64,000 nucleotides of DNA from an uncultured Shimia sp. (GTDB taxonomy: Bacteria; Pseudomonadota; Alphaproteobacteria; Rhodobacterales; Rhodobacteraceae): the NCBI GenBank assembly GCA_937897325.1, contig CALCOY010000014.1, forward strand, positions 1 to 64,000, in the 5' to 3' direction. The notes under the pieces were generated by a model that was not told the DNA's origin, searched no databases, and was given only the letters and a program-made list of their open reading frames with translations. A program made the translations under genes and the position numbers. Positions 18,594 through 28,069 of the stretch are shown piece after piece. The stretch's first letter is position 1; each line of letters starts with the position of its first letter.

Positions 18594-19363
18594 CAGCCAA
18601 ATTCCGGTGCGCGCTTTTGAAGGAAGGCAGCGATCCCCTCTGCTGCTTCGGCACTGCCGGTTGCCTTGGCCATCGCATCGCGTTCGCTGTCCAACTGATC
18701 CGCCTCACTTTGATCGTAAGCGCTGGCCACAATCGCGCGGATCGCACTTTGCGCCTGCCGTGGTCCCTGCGCCAAGGCATCTGCCAAGACATGCGCTTCG
18801 GAAAGCACAAGATCCTGAGGTGCGGCAACGTTCACGACCCCCAGGGTCAGCAACCGGTCCGACGCCAAGGGGCGGGCCAGCAAGCACATCTCCATCGCGA
18901 GCGGTCGCGGAAGAAGACGGGCGAGTGACGCGGTCAGCCCACCGTCGGGCACCAGCCCTGCCTTCACATAAGAGGCGGTGAAATGGATGCCGGTTTCCGC
19001 CACGATGAAATCGCAGGCCAGCGCCAGCGACACCCCTGCGCCTGCCGCCCCGCCCTTAACAGCAGCGATCACAGGAACCGGGCAAGCCCTTAGCGCGCGG
19101 ACCACATCGTGGAGGTTGTCGATCATGCAGCGGCGTTCGTCTTCGCTCATGTTCTGTCGCTGGATCATGACGCTCAGATCGCCACCGGCGCAGAAGAAAT
19201 CGCCTTCTGATGTCAGGATCACCGCGCGGATCTTCGGATCCTGCGCTTGCTCTACAGCCTCAAGGATCGTCGCATAAAGTTCGGGTGATAGCGCGCCACG
19301 TTTGTGCGTGTTGCCGTTCCAGACGATCAACCTGTCGCCAGCCTTTTCCAGTCGTGCACTCAT
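18593..19363 (-). CDS. Enoyl-CoA hydratase/isomerase family protein
   Basis: A 256-residue crotonase-fold protein. The first oxyanion-hole segment is SEGDFFCAGGDLSVM, the second VKGGAAGAGVSLALACD, followed by FTASYVKAGLVPDGG. In place of the second catalytic glutamate of classical hydratases the last stretch reads GLVPDGG, as in several isomerases and other crotonase enzymes, so the precise reaction (hydration, isomerisation or hydrolysis) is open. It overlaps the thioesterase gene upstream by 4 bases and is coupled to the ligase gene downstream. Confidence 0.87.
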   Translation of the reverse strand: MSARLEKAGDRLIVWNGNTHKRGALSPELYATILEAVEQAQDPKIRAVILTSEGDFFCAGGDLSVMIQRQNMSEDERRCMIDNLHDVVRALRACPVPVIAAVKGGAAGAGVSLALACDFIVAETGIHFTASYVKAGLVPDGGLTASLARLLPRPLAMEMCLLARPLASDRLLTLGVVNVAAPQDLVLSEAHVLADALAQGPRQAQSAIRAIVASAYDQSEADQLDSERDAMAKATGSAEAAEGIAAFLQKRAPEFG

Positions 19364-19809
19364 GTTCTCACCCTCTTATAGACGCCGGTCGATGTCGCCA
19401 GCAGCCGCCCGGCCTCGTCCTCGAGCTGCCCGTCAACAAAGAGCGTGCTCTTGCCACCGCCCGTCACTCCGCCGGTCGCAGTCACCCGCCCTTCACGCGC
19501 GGGCGCGAGGTATTGTGTGGTCATTGAAATCGTCAGGAAACGCGTCGCACCCTTGGGATCCGCTGACAGCGACGCAGCGAAGCCCATAGCGTTATCAAGA
19601 AGACATGAAATGATACCGCCATGCAGCCCACCGTGACGATTGCCGTGCTGAGGCCCGAGGTCGAGGTAACAGCGCCCCTTCCCATCGCCCGGACGCAGAT
19701 CCACAACATAACCCAGAAGCGTTTGCGCCCCGGTCTCATCGCGGATCAAGCCCAGTTCAGGCAGCGCTGAGGTCAATGAAGCGCTCCAGATGGTAGTCGG
19801 TGTCCCCAA
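19360..19809 (-). CDS. PaaI-type hotdog thioesterase
   Basis: A protein of up to 149 residues with the hotdog thioesterase fold. The HGGLHGGIISCLLDNAMGFA helix carries the HGG motif, and ISMTTQYLAPAREG forms the following strand. It would hydrolyse acyl- or aryl-CoA esters, releasing CoA from stalled intermediates of the pathway. The furthest start overlaps the preceding dehydrogenase gene by 53 bases; a TTG 11 codons downstream is an alternative, so the true N-terminus is uncertain. It is coupled by a 4-base overlap to the hydratase gene. Confidence 0.85.
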   Translation of the reverse strand: MGTPTTIWSASLTSALPELGLIRDETGAQTLLGYVVDLRPGDGKGRCYLDLGPQHGNRHGGLHGGIISCLLDNAMGFAASLSADPKGATRFLTISMTTQYLAPAREGRVTATGGVTGGGKSTLFVDGQLEDEAGRLLATSTGVYKRVRT

Positions 19810-20854
19810 ACCGGTGGTCAGCCATAACTATGCGCTTGGCGATATGGGCCAGCTCATACTCCTGGGTCATCGCGATGCCACCATGCAACTGGATCGCTTC
19901 CTCTGCCACCAGCCGCCCGGCCCGGCCCATCAGGTTTTTGGTGCCCGAAACATAAAGATCCCGCTGGTCAGTGTCGAAGTAGCCCGCGGCATTGATAACG
20001 GCCGAGCGGGCCTGCTCCATCTCGATCAAAAGATCCGACATACGGAAGGCGAGCGCCTGAAACGTCCCGATAGGCCGCCCGAATTGCCTGCGGGTCATCA
20101 GATAGTCTTTGGTGAGCGCAGTTGCGGTTTCCATCGCGCCGAGCGCCTCGGCGCATTGCGCCACCGTGGCCAGAGCTGTGACATCGGCGAGCGCTTGGTA
20201 ACCCTTGTCCGCGCCAAACAGCTCGGTACCCCGCACATGATCAAGGGTCACTTCCGCCGCCCGTCCACCTGCCAGGAGTGGGTAGCCCTGGATCGTAAGA
20301 CCATCCGTTCCCTTGTCGACAAGGTAAAGTGCAATGCCGTCCTGGTCGGCCACATCTCCGCTAACGCGCGCAGAGACGATCATAAGGTCTGCGGTCTCTG
20401 CGTTCATCACTACGGCCTTGCGCCCAGTCAGGACGCCGTCCCTTGCCGTCGTCTCAACATGGTTCAGATCGTATCTGCTGCCCGGCTCACCATGGGCGAG
20501 GGCCAGATGAAGCGCGCCCTCCATCACCTTTTCGACCTTCTCGCCTTGCCCCGCCTCGGCCAGCAAACGGCCCCCTATCAGGGCGCTGTCCAGAAAGGGC
20601 TCAACCACACCAGCGCGACCAAGTTCCTCGAACACCACAGCGATGTCGAAGCCCGCGCCGCCGAAACCGCCTTGGTCCTCCGTGAACATGGCACCAATCA
20701 CGCCAAGCTCGGCCAATTGCGACCAGATCTCGGCCGACATGCCGGTTTCACTGTCGATGATCTCATTCCGCCTGGCAGTCGTGTAGCGATCCCCCAGGAA
20801 GCGGCGCAGGCTGTCCTGCAACATTTGGCGTTCTTCGGTCAGGTCGAACTTCAT
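19757..20854 (-). CDS. Acyl-CoA dehydrogenase, small (PimD-like) subunit
   Basis: A 365-residue FAD-binding acyl-CoA dehydrogenase family protein, resembling the small subunit of pimeloyl-CoA dehydrogenase. The N-terminal domain starts MKFDLTEERQMLQDSLRRFL; the FAD segment RRQFGRPIGTFQALAFRMSD and the helix IQLHGGIAMTQEYELAHIAKR are present. I see no glutamate at the two usual catalytic positions (helix G reads without an ER pair and the C-terminal motif lacks YEGT), which suggests it works as the non-catalytic half of a heteromer with the adjacent large subunit. It overlaps that gene by 4 bases. Confidence 0.85.
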   Translation of the reverse strand: MKFDLTEERQMLQDSLRRFLGDRYTTARRNEIIDSETGMSAEIWSQLAELGVIGAMFTEDQGGFGGAGFDIAVVFEELGRAGVVEPFLDSALIGGRLLAEAGQGEKVEKVMEGALHLALAHGEPGSRYDLNHVETTARDGVLTGRKAVVMNAETADLMIVSARVSGDVADQDGIALYLVDKGTDGLTIQGYPLLAGGRAAEVTLDHVRGTELFGADKGYQALADVTALATVAQCAEALGAMETATALTKDYLMTRRQFGRPIGTFQALAFRMSDLLIEMEQARSAVINAAGYFDTDQRDLYVSGTKNLMGRAGRLVAEEAIQLHGGIAMTQEYELAHIAKRIVMADHRFGDTDYHLERFIDLSAA

Positions 20855-22050
20855 CGCCCGCCTCCCATTGTGACCTTGGCGATGATGCCTTTCTGGATCT
20901 CGTTCGATCCTCCGAAAATCGAGAGCTTGCGATTGTTGAAGTAGTCCGCAGCGACCGGCCCGGCCTCATAGGGATCTGGGATCATGTCATTGGTTCCTTC
21001 GATCGCCTCGGAGGCAAAAGGCATCGCGTAAGGTCCCACAGCGCGGCGGGCAAGATCGTTGATTTCCTGCCGGATCTCTGTGCCTTTCACCTTCAGCATG
21101 GACGCCTCGACCCCCGGCGCCCCACCAGCAGCGGCCTTCGAGATGATGCGCAGATTGGTCGTGGCCATGGCCCGAAGATCAATCTCGATCTGCGCAAGAC
21201 GCGCGGCAAAGGCCGGATTCTGAATCAGTGGCTTTCCGTTGTGATTGGCGGCTTTGGCGATACGTTTGACGCTCGCCAATTCGGCTTGGGAAAAGCCGAC
21301 GCCTGCAATGTTCGTGCGTTCGTGCGTCAGAAGGTACTTGGCATAGGTCCAGCCCTTGTTTTCCTCACCAACGAGGTTGTCCACCGGCACCTTAACGTCA
21401 TTGAACCACACCTCGTTCACTTCGTGCGTCCCATCAAGCAGGATGATGGGCCGCACTTCGACACCGGGCGTATTCATATCGATCAACAGGAACGAAATGC
21501 CTTCCTGCTGTTTGGCATCTGGGTCAGTCCGCACGAGGCAAAAAATCATGTTGGCGTGCTGACCAAGAGTCGTCCATGTCTTCTGGCCGTTGCAAACATA
21601 GTGGTCACCGTTTCGTACAGCCTTCATCTTGAGCGAGGCCAGGTCAGAACCCGCGCCGGGCTCAGAATAGCCCTGGCACCACCAATCCTCACCGCTCAGA
21701 ATACGAGGCAGCCAATAATCCTGCTGTCCCTTGCTGCCGAATTTCTGCAGAACAGGCGCCAGCATCGAGAGACCGAAGGGCACTATACGTGGCGCATTTG
21801 CCATCGCCGCCTCTTCCTCGAAAATGTGGCGCTGCACGGCGTTCCATTCCGCCCCACCGAATTCTTTTGGCCAGTTTGGCGCGAGCCAACCCCGGTTGTT
21901 CAGGATCGCGTGCCAACGTTCCATGTCGGACTTGGCAAGGTCTTGGCCCAGCCGGACCTTTTCGCTCAGGTCGTTTGGGAGGTCTTCTTGCAAAAACGTG
22001 CGGACTTCATCGCGGAAAGCCAGTTCTTCGGTTGTATAGCTCAGGTCCAT
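20851..22050 (-). CDS. Acyl-CoA dehydrogenase, large (PimC-like) subunit
   Basis: A 399-residue acyl-CoA dehydrogenase that closely resembles pimeloyl-CoA dehydrogenase large subunits. The diagnostic stretches are DWWCQGYSEPGAGSDLASLK, NGQKTWTTLGQHANMIFCLV, GTHEVNEVWFNDVKVP and the C-terminal YFNNRKLSIFGGSNEIQKGI. The LLTHERTNIAG helix offers a glutamate at the position used as catalytic base in the isovaleryl/long-chain group. It would oxidise an acyl-CoA to the 2-enoyl-CoA with FAD and electron-transfer flavoprotein. It follows the bifunctional gene by 17 bases and overlaps the small-subunit gene by 4. Confidence 0.9.
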   Translation of the reverse strand: MDLSYTTEELAFRDEVRTFLQEDLPNDLSEKVRLGQDLAKSDMERWHAILNNRGWLAPNWPKEFGGAEWNAVQRHIFEEEAAMANAPRIVPFGLSMLAPVLQKFGSKGQQDYWLPRILSGEDWWCQGYSEPGAGSDLASLKMKAVRNGDHYVCNGQKTWTTLGQHANMIFCLVRTDPDAKQQEGISFLLIDMNTPGVEVRPIILLDGTHEVNEVWFNDVKVPVDNLVGEENKGWTYAKYLLTHERTNIAGVGFSQAELASVKRIAKAANHNGKPLIQNPAFAARLAQIEIDLRAMATTNLRIISKAAAGGAPGVEASMLKVKGTEIRQEINDLARRAVGPYAMPFASEAIEGTNDMIPDPYEAGPVAADYFNNRKLSIFGGSNEIQKGIIAKVTMGGGR

Positions 22051-22067
22051 GATCGTCTCCTAGGAGG

Positions 22068-24158
22068 TCAGGATTGGTTCAGATCGTCAAATGTCTTGCC
22101 TTCGGCCACAAGCTGTTCGAGCAAGGGCGCAGGCTGCCAGAAATGCGGGTCGTCCTCTGCATAGCGATTTATATCGGCAAGAAGGCCATCGAGCCCTACG
22201 ATATCCGCCCATTTGAGCGGTCCGCCACGGTAGCGCGGGAAGCCATAGCCGAAGAGCAGCGTCATATCGACGTCAAGCGGACGGCGCGCAATGCCTTCAC
22301 CTACGACCTTGGCGGCCTCATTCACCATCGCGGCCATATATCGGCGCACGATTTCTTGATCGGTGAATTCACGGGATGAGATATCCTGTTCCACACGCTC
22401 CGCCTTGATCAAAGGCAGGACATCAGGGTTCGGCACCCGTGCCTTCATTCCGGCGGAGTAGTCGTAGTAGCCCTTGCCCGTTTTCTGCCCCTTGTGGCCA
22501 TGCTCGACCAGTTTGTCGGCATAGTGGCTGTCGCGTTCATTCGGTTGCAACCCTTCGGCGCGTTTGCGTTTGCGCACTGCATAGCCGATGTCCAGCCCCG
22601 CAAGATCGGCGACGGCAAAAGGGCCCATGGCAAAGCCGAAATCTTCGAGCGCCTTGTCGATCTCATAGGGCGATGCGCCATCCAGAATCATGTGATCAGC
22701 TGCTGTTCGGTAAGTCGATAGGATCCGGTTGCCGATAAACCCGTCACACACCCCGGCCCGGACGCTGATCTTCCTGAGCCGTTTGCCCAGATCGAAGCCT
22801 GTGGCAACCACATCAATCGCGGTTTTGTCGGCCACAACAACCTCAAGCAGCTTCATGACGTGGGCCGGAGAAAAGAAATGGAGGCCGATCACATCCTCTG
22901 GTCGGCTGGTGACAGAGGCAATTTCATTGATATCAAGGTAAGATGTGTTCGACGCAAGAACCGCACCCGGTTTGCAGACGGCATCCAACTGAGCGAACAC
23001 CTTCTTTTTGATCTCCATCTCCTCAAAGACAGCCTCTATCAACAGATCAGCATCCTTGAGCGCGTTATAATCTGTGACGACTTGCAAGGCCTTTTCGACA
23101 ATCGCCGCGTGCTGCTCTGCACTGATCTTGCCACGTTTGAGGGCACCCGAGAGATTGCTCTCGATCCGGCCCCGTGCGGCCTCACCAGCCTCCGGCGACA
23201 TTTCCAACATAGTGACGGAGAAGCCCGACAGCAGCGCCGCGGTGGCGATCCCCGCACCCATTGTGCCACCACCGATCACGCCGATCTGGCTCATCGGGCG
23301 AGGCTCAACGCCCTTCAGTTCTGGCAGGGTTGATACAGCGCGTTCGCTGAAGAACGCATGAATCAGACCTTTGCGTTGATCCGTGTCCATCGCCTTCCTG
23401 AAAATCGCGCGTTCCGCCTTCATGCCTTCCTCGAATGAGTGTTCTGCGCTGGCCTGAACGGCCTCGACCACGAAACCGGGGGAGAGTTGACCGCGGGCAC
23501 GGGCCTCAACTGCAGCATGTGCCGCGGACCAATCAATCGCTGCGGGTGCGTGCATCTCGCAGATAGGGCGCGGCACGGCGCCTTCGGCCAGCAGTTTCTC
23601 TGTGTAGGCAACCCCTATCTCGGTCGGGTCGCCTTCTTCGATCGCGTCGACAATACCGAGCTTCAGCGCCTCGGCTGCTCCGACATGCCGACCGGTTGTC
23701 GCGATTTCAAGCGCTGCGTCGGCCCCTGTCAAGCGCGGCAGACGCTGTGTGCCACCTGCTCCCGGAATGATGCCCAGATGCACCTCGGGGAGGCCGACCC
23801 TGGCTGAAGGTTGCGCAACGCGATAGTGGCACCCCATCGCCACCTCAAGTCCGCCGCCCAGGCTGACACCATGCATGGAGGCCACGACCACCAAAGGAGA
23901 CGCCTCTATCCGACCGACAAGCCAAGGCAGGTGCGGTTCCAAAGGGGGTTTGCCGAACTCTTTGATGTCCGCGCCCGCAAAAAACGCGCGTCCCGCACCA
24001 ACGATCAGAATAGCCTTGACCCCGTCTTCAGCCTCGGCCCTTTCGACACCGTCCAGAAGCCCCTGACGCACAGCCTGGCTGAGCGCATTGACTGGCGGGT
24101 TCTGAGCTGTCAGCACCGCGATATCACCCTGTCTTGAATAGGCTATCTTACTGCTCAT
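22068..24158 (-). CDS. Bifunctional enoyl-CoA hydratase / 3-hydroxyacyl-CoA dehydrogenase
   Basis: A 696-residue fusion as in FadB, FadJ and PimF. The N-terminal crotonase domain (to about residue 190) has VGAGRAFFAGADIKEFG, GGGLEVAMGCHYRVA and LPEVHLGIIPGAGGTQRLPR with both catalytic glutamates. The dehydrogenase begins near residue 288 with IGVIGGGTMGAGIA, has the catalytic GLHFFSPAHVMKLLEVV region and the C-terminal duplicated helical domain. It performs two consecutive beta-oxidation steps. The ATG at 24158 has a GGGAGGG site 7 bases upstream; an earlier in-frame ATG (24227) adds 23 unlikely residues. It is the first gene of the acyl-CoA operon. Confidence 0.93.
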   Translation of the reverse strand: MSSKIAYSRQGDIAVLTAQNPPVNALSQAVRQGLLDGVERAEAEDGVKAILIVGAGRAFFAGADIKEFGKPPLEPHLPWLVGRIEASPLVVVASMHGVSLGGGLEVAMGCHYRVAQPSARVGLPEVHLGIIPGAGGTQRLPRLTGADAALEIATTGRHVGAAEALKLGIVDAIEEGDPTEIGVAYTEKLLAEGAVPRPICEMHAPAAIDWSAAHAAVEARARGQLSPGFVVEAVQASAEHSFEEGMKAERAIFRKAMDTDQRKGLIHAFFSERAVSTLPELKGVEPRPMSQIGVIGGGTMGAGIATAALLSGFSVTMLEMSPEAGEAARGRIESNLSGALKRGKISAEQHAAIVEKALQVVTDYNALKDADLLIEAVFEEMEIKKKVFAQLDAVCKPGAVLASNTSYLDINEIASVTSRPEDVIGLHFFSPAHVMKLLEVVVADKTAIDVVATGFDLGKRLRKISVRAGVCDGFIGNRILSTYRTAADHMILDGASPYEIDKALEDFGFAMGPFAVADLAGLDIGYAVRKRKRAEGLQPNERDSHYADKLVEHGHKGQKTGKGYYDYSAGMKARVPNPDVLPLIKAERVEQDISSREFTDQEIVRRYMAAMVNEAAKVVGEGIARRPLDVDMTLLFGYGFPRYRGGPLKWADIVGLDGLLADINRYAEDDPHFWQPAPLLEQLVAEGKTFDDLNQS

Positions 24159-24387
24159 CTCTGGCCCTCCCTTGCCGTCAATCGCGCGCTTGGTCTTCGA
24201 AGCCCATAGGACAGCCTCGTCGGCCAATAGTTAGATTTCAGCCTAGGCGGAGGACCAAAAAGGGCAAGAGGGCCGCTACGTCACTGGGCATCTTCACCTT
24301 CAAAGAGGAGGCGAAGTAGGGGTTTACTGGACGCAAGTGCACAAATCGGGTTCTTATCACAAGAGATCGCGCAATCTGGACCGCTTC

Positions 24388-26148
24388 ATGGCCCCTTTGA
24401 TATCGGTAGAAGACCTGACCATCGGCTTTGGCGCATCGGCGCCGGTCGTCGATGGCGTCAGCTTTGAGATCCCGGAGGGCCGTACGCTGGCGCTGGTCGG
24501 GGAAAGCGGATCCGGCAAAACGCTGACTTGCCGTTCTATCTTGCGGATCCTGCCCGGGGCCGCGCAATTGCGGTCGGGCAAGGTGTTACTGGCGCCCGAG
24601 AACAAGGATCTGCTGAAAATCTCAGATCGGGATATTCGGGATATCCGTGGCAATCTCATTTCGATGATTTTTCAGGAGCCCATGCGCTCCCTCTCTCCAC
24701 TTCACGGTATTGGGGATCAGGTCAGCGAGGTGCTTTGCCTACACCGCGACGCGGGCCGACGAGACGCCAAGCGCAGCGTGATGGATATGTTCGACCGTGT
24801 GGGCTTTGCCGATCCGGAGCGCACCTATCGGTCTTATCCTTTCGAGCTTTCCGGGGGTATGCGGCAGCGGGCGATGATCGCGATGGCCATGGTCGCGCGC
24901 CCCCGCCTTCTGATCGCGGATGAGCCGACCACAGCCCTGGATGTGACCACGCAGGCGCAGGTTTTGGGGTTGATCAAGGATTTGCAGCGCCAAACGGAGA
25001 TGTCGGTCATCCTCGTGACTCATGATCTGGGTGTCGTCGCCAATATGGCGGATGATGTTGTGGTGATGAACCGGGGTCGCGTGATGGAGGCGGGTCCTGC
25101 AGCGAAAGTGCTGAGCACGCCCGGCCACGGCTACACAAGACGTTTGATCGCGGCGGCGCCCTTGATTCCAGAAGTGGCGAAACCCGCGAATGCCTCGGGC
25201 GTTGCAGATCCAATCCTCGAGATGAAATCGCTTCGAAAAACCTATAAGCTGCGTGCGGGTGGCTGGCGAAAGGCAACATCTGTCACCGCCTGCCGCGACA
25301 TCAATTTGAGCCTTGTGCGGGGCCAGACGCTGGCCATCGTCGGCGAAAGCGGATCGGGCAAGTCCACCTGCGCGCGCATTGCCCTTGGGGCTGAGGTGCC
25401 GGATGAAGGCAGTGAGGTTTGGTTTCACGGTAAAGGTGCGGATCCCCTGCCCGTACACGATTTGGCTCGAACGGAGCGGCTGCGCTTTCAACGGCAGGCA
25501 CAGATGGTGTTTCAGGACCCTTATTCGTCCTTGTCGCCCCGCATGCGTATCGGGGCCACGCTGACCGAACCGCTTGAAATCCACGGGATCGGGGACAAGC
25601 AGACCCGCAAGGAGATCGCAGCAGAGCGTCTGAAATGGGTGGGGCTGCACAAGGACATGCTCAGCCGGTATCCGCATGCTTTTTCCGGCGGCCAAAGACA
25701 ACGGCTATCGATTGCGCGTGCACTTACGCTCGATCCGCAACTTCTGATCTGTGATGAGCCGACCTCGGCCCTTGATGTTTCGGTGCAAGATCAGATCCTC
25801 GACCTGCTTGAAGGAATTCGCGACCGTATGGGGCTGAGCTATCTCTTTATCAGCCACGATCTGGCTGTCGTTTCCCGCATCGCCGATGAGGTCGCCGTTA
25901 TGCGGCAGGGCGTGATCGTCGAACAGGCCCCGCCTGACACGTTGTTCTACGACCCGCAACACCCCTACACAAAGGCTTTGATCGCAGCGCAGCCAGAGCC
26001 GGACATCGCCCGCCCCATCGACCTCGCACTTGTTGCGCAGGGCGCGGGTGCGCCATCCTCATGGCCGGAAATGTTCCGGTTTGACGGACAGTCGGCACCC
26101 GACCTGCGCGAAACAAGTCCAGGCCATAAGGTGAGATGTCATGCGTAG
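24388..26148 (+). CDS. Fused double ATPase of a peptide-type ABC transporter
   Basis: A 586-residue protein with two complete Opp/Dpp-type ATPase domains in one chain, as in YejF and GsiA. Domain 1 has Walker A GESGSGKT (near residue 37), LSGGMRQR and LLIADEPTTALD; domain 2 has GESGSGKS (near residue 318), FSGGQRQRLS and LLICDEPTSALD. Each ends with the oligopeptide-transporter tail (for example HPYTKALIAAQPEPD). It energises the permeases encoded downstream. The ATG at 24388 is chosen to start the first domain; a GTG at 24337 is possible. It is divergent from the acyl-CoA operon and its end overlaps the binding-protein gene by 8 bases. Confidence 0.9.
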   Translation: MAPLISVEDLTIGFGASAPVVDGVSFEIPEGRTLALVGESGSGKTLTCRSILRILPGAAQLRSGKVLLAPENKDLLKISDRDIRDIRGNLISMIFQEPMRSLSPLHGIGDQVSEVLCLHRDAGRRDAKRSVMDMFDRVGFADPERTYRSYPFELSGGMRQRAMIAMAMVARPRLLIADEPTTALDVTTQAQVLGLIKDLQRQTEMSVILVTHDLGVVANMADDVVVMNRGRVMEAGPAAKVLSTPGHGYTRRLIAAAPLIPEVAKPANASGVADPILEMKSLRKTYKLRAGGWRKATSVTACRDINLSLVRGQTLAIVGESGSGKSTCARIALGAEVPDEGSEVWFHGKGADPLPVHDLARTERLRFQRQAQMVFQDPYSSLSPRMRIGATLTEPLEIHGIGDKQTRKEIAAERLKWVGLHKDMLSRYPHAFSGGQRQRLSIARALTLDPQLLICDEPTSALDVSVQDQILDLLEGIRDRMGLSYLFISHDLAVVSRIADEVAVMRQGVIVEQAPPDTLFYDPQHPYTKALIAAQPEPDIARPIDLALVAQGAGAPSSWPEMFRFDGQSAPDLRETSPGHKVRCHA

Positions 26149-28069
26149 ATCCGTTATGTGGCTTAGTGCGGCGGTTATCCTTGCCTTGACTGGCGCTGCT
26201 GTCAGCGGGCAGACGGTCAACGAAAGCAGCTTTCTGAAAGACTATGTCGCAGCTGGCAAACTCCCCCCCGCCGCCGATCGCATCCCGGACCGCCCTCTGA
26301 TCGTTGATCTTGCCCAAAAAGGTCGTGCCATCGGACAACAGGGCGGGACCCTGCGCACGATGGTGACGCGGTCGAAAGACATTCGGCAGATGGTCGTCTA
26401 CGGCTATGCGCGGCTGGTCGGATACGATCAAAACTACGAACTTGTGGCCGACATCCTCGAACGGATCGAGATCGAGGAAAACCGCCATTTCACCCTTCAT
26501 CTGCGCAAGGGGCATCGCTGGTCTGACGGAGCGCCATTTACGTCCTATGACTTCAAGTACTGGTGGGATCACGTCGCCAACAACGTTGATCTTAGCCCCA
26601 ACGGCCCGCCAGAAGTCATGCGCAATGGCGACGAAATCGCGACAATGCGCTTTCCCGATCCGCAAACCGTCGTGATCGAATGGAGCAGACCAAACCCCAA
26701 TTTCCTGCCCGCATTGGCTGGCGCGCGGCCACCCTTTATCTACAGGCCAGCGCACTACCTCAAGAAATTCCATGCTGATTTCGCAGATCCCAAAGTCCTG
26801 AAGCTGGCGGTCGTCAAGGCAAGGGTGCGGGGCTGGGCACCTTTGCACAACGACATGGATGACATGTACAAGTTCGACAATCCGGACTTGCCGACGCTGC
26901 AGCCCTGGATGCTGACGGACAAAGGCGCATCCTCACGCCAGGTCTTCATCCGCAACCCATTCTATCACCGGATCGATGCGGCAGGCACGCAGCTTCCCTA
27001 CATTGACAAAGTCGAAATGAGCGTTGTGGCCGGCGGCCTGATTGCTGCGAAAACCAATGCCGGTGAGGCTGATCTGCAGGCCCGAGGCCTCGATTTCCGT
27101 GACGTGTCAGTCCTGCGCAAAGGCGAGGCGGACGGTGCAAAATACTCAACCCGGCTCTGGCGCAATGGTGTAGCGAGCCAGATGGCCATCTACCCAAATC
27201 TGAATTTCGCCGATCCCGTCTGGCGCGAGATCATACGTGATACTCGTTTTCGCCGCGCGCTTTCCATGGCCATCGACCGGCGTATGATCAACAGGGCGCT
27301 CTATTTCGGGCTTGCCAAAGAAGGCGGGATGACCGCCCTTGCCGACAGCCCCCTTTTCGAGCCCTCAAACCTAAGCGCCTGGGCGCTTTACAATCCCGAA
27401 GCGGCGAATGCGCTGCTCGATGAGATGGGCCTGACGGAGCGCACGCGCTCGGGCATCCGCACCCTGCCCGACGGGCGCCCGCTGGAATTCGTGATCGAAA
27501 CCGCCGGAGAGCGGCAAGAGGTTGAAAACGCGCTTGCAATCATGACCGACACTTGGCGGGATATCGGGGTTCAACTGATTATGCGCCCGCTTGATCGCGA
27601 TATCCTTCGCAACCGGGTTTATTCTGGTGTCACGATGGCGTCAGTTTGGTACGGCTGGGACAACGGTTTGCCGGTGCCGAACACGCCACCCGACTATCTG
27701 GCACCCACCAGTCAAGATTTCTTCGCTTGGCCGATGTGGGGGCAGTACTATCAGACACGAGGGTCCGCGGGTCAAAAGCCCGATCTGCCCGAGGCCAAGC
27801 GACTGATGCAGCTTTATCAGGCCTGGCACGGGACAGAAGACGCCGACCGGCGCGAAGAAATCTGGCGGGAAATGCTGTACATCCACTCCGACAAGCAGTT
27901 TGCCATCGGGATCATCTCGGAGACACCACAGCCGGTGGTTGTGTCGGACCGTCTGCAGAATGTGCCAGAGATCGGAAAATGGGCCTGGAATCCCGGAGCG
28001 CATTTTGGGGTTCACAGGGTTGATGAGTTCTTCTTCGGTGATGCGGAGCTGGCGCAGGTGGCTGAATGA
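26141..28069 (+). CDS. Periplasmic substrate-binding protein (SBP_bac_5 family)
   Basis: A 642-residue solute-binding protein of the oligopeptide/nickel class with an N-terminal signal peptide (cleavage likely near VSG-QTV). FTLHLRKGHRWSDGAPFTSY and the later RFRRALSMAIDRRMINRALY are the hallmark segments of the family. It is longer than OppA or DppA (about 540 residues) and nearer in size to YejA- or AgpA-like proteins that bind peptides or oligosaccharides, so the ligand cannot be fixed. The gene lies between the ATPase and permease genes and overlaps both (8 and 4 bases), consistent with a single transporter operon. Confidence 0.88.
   Translation: MRRSVMWLSAAVILALTGAAVSGQTVNESSFLKDYVAAGKLPPAADRIPDRPLIVDLAQKGRAIGQQGGTLRTMVTRSKDIRQMVVYGYARLVGYDQNYELVADILERIEIEENRHFTLHLRKGHRWSDGAPFTSYDFKYWWDHVANNVDLSPNGPPEVMRNGDEIATMRFPDPQTVVIEWSRPNPNFLPALAGARPPFIYRPAHYLKKFHADFADPKVLKLAVVKARVRGWAPLHNDMDDMYKFDNPDLPTLQPWMLTDKGASSRQVFIRNPFYHRIDAAGTQLPYIDKVEMSVVAGGLIAAKTNAGEADLQARGLDFRDVSVLRKGEADGAKYSTRLWRNGVASQMAIYPNLNFADPVWREIIRDTRFRRALSMAIDRRMINRALYFGLAKEGGMTALADSPLFEPSNLSAWALYNPEAANALLDEMGLTERTRSGIRTLPDGRPLEFVIETAGERQEVENALAIMTDTWRDIGVQLIMRPLDRDILRNRVYSGVTMASVWYGWDNGLPVPNTPPDYLAPTSQDFFAWPMWGQYYQTRGSAGQKPDLPEAKRLMQLYQAWHGTEDADRREEIWREMLYIHSDKQFAIGIISETPQPVVVSDRLQNVPEIGKWAWNPGAHFGVHRVDEFFFGDAELAQVAE

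Noticed and set aside
19790-20944. Open frame of 384 codons on the plus strand opposite the PimD-like gene.
   Set aside because: It is antisense to a clear acyl-CoA dehydrogenase and lacks any protein-like pattern.
24739-25701. Open frame of 320 codons on the minus strand opposite the fused ATPase gene.
   Set aside because: The plus strand has two complete ABC domains with all motifs; the antisense reading shows no family features.
25898-26848. Open frame of 316 codons on the minus strand across the ATPase/binding-protein junction.
   Set aside because: It crosses two well-supported plus-strand genes and has no ribosome site or motif.
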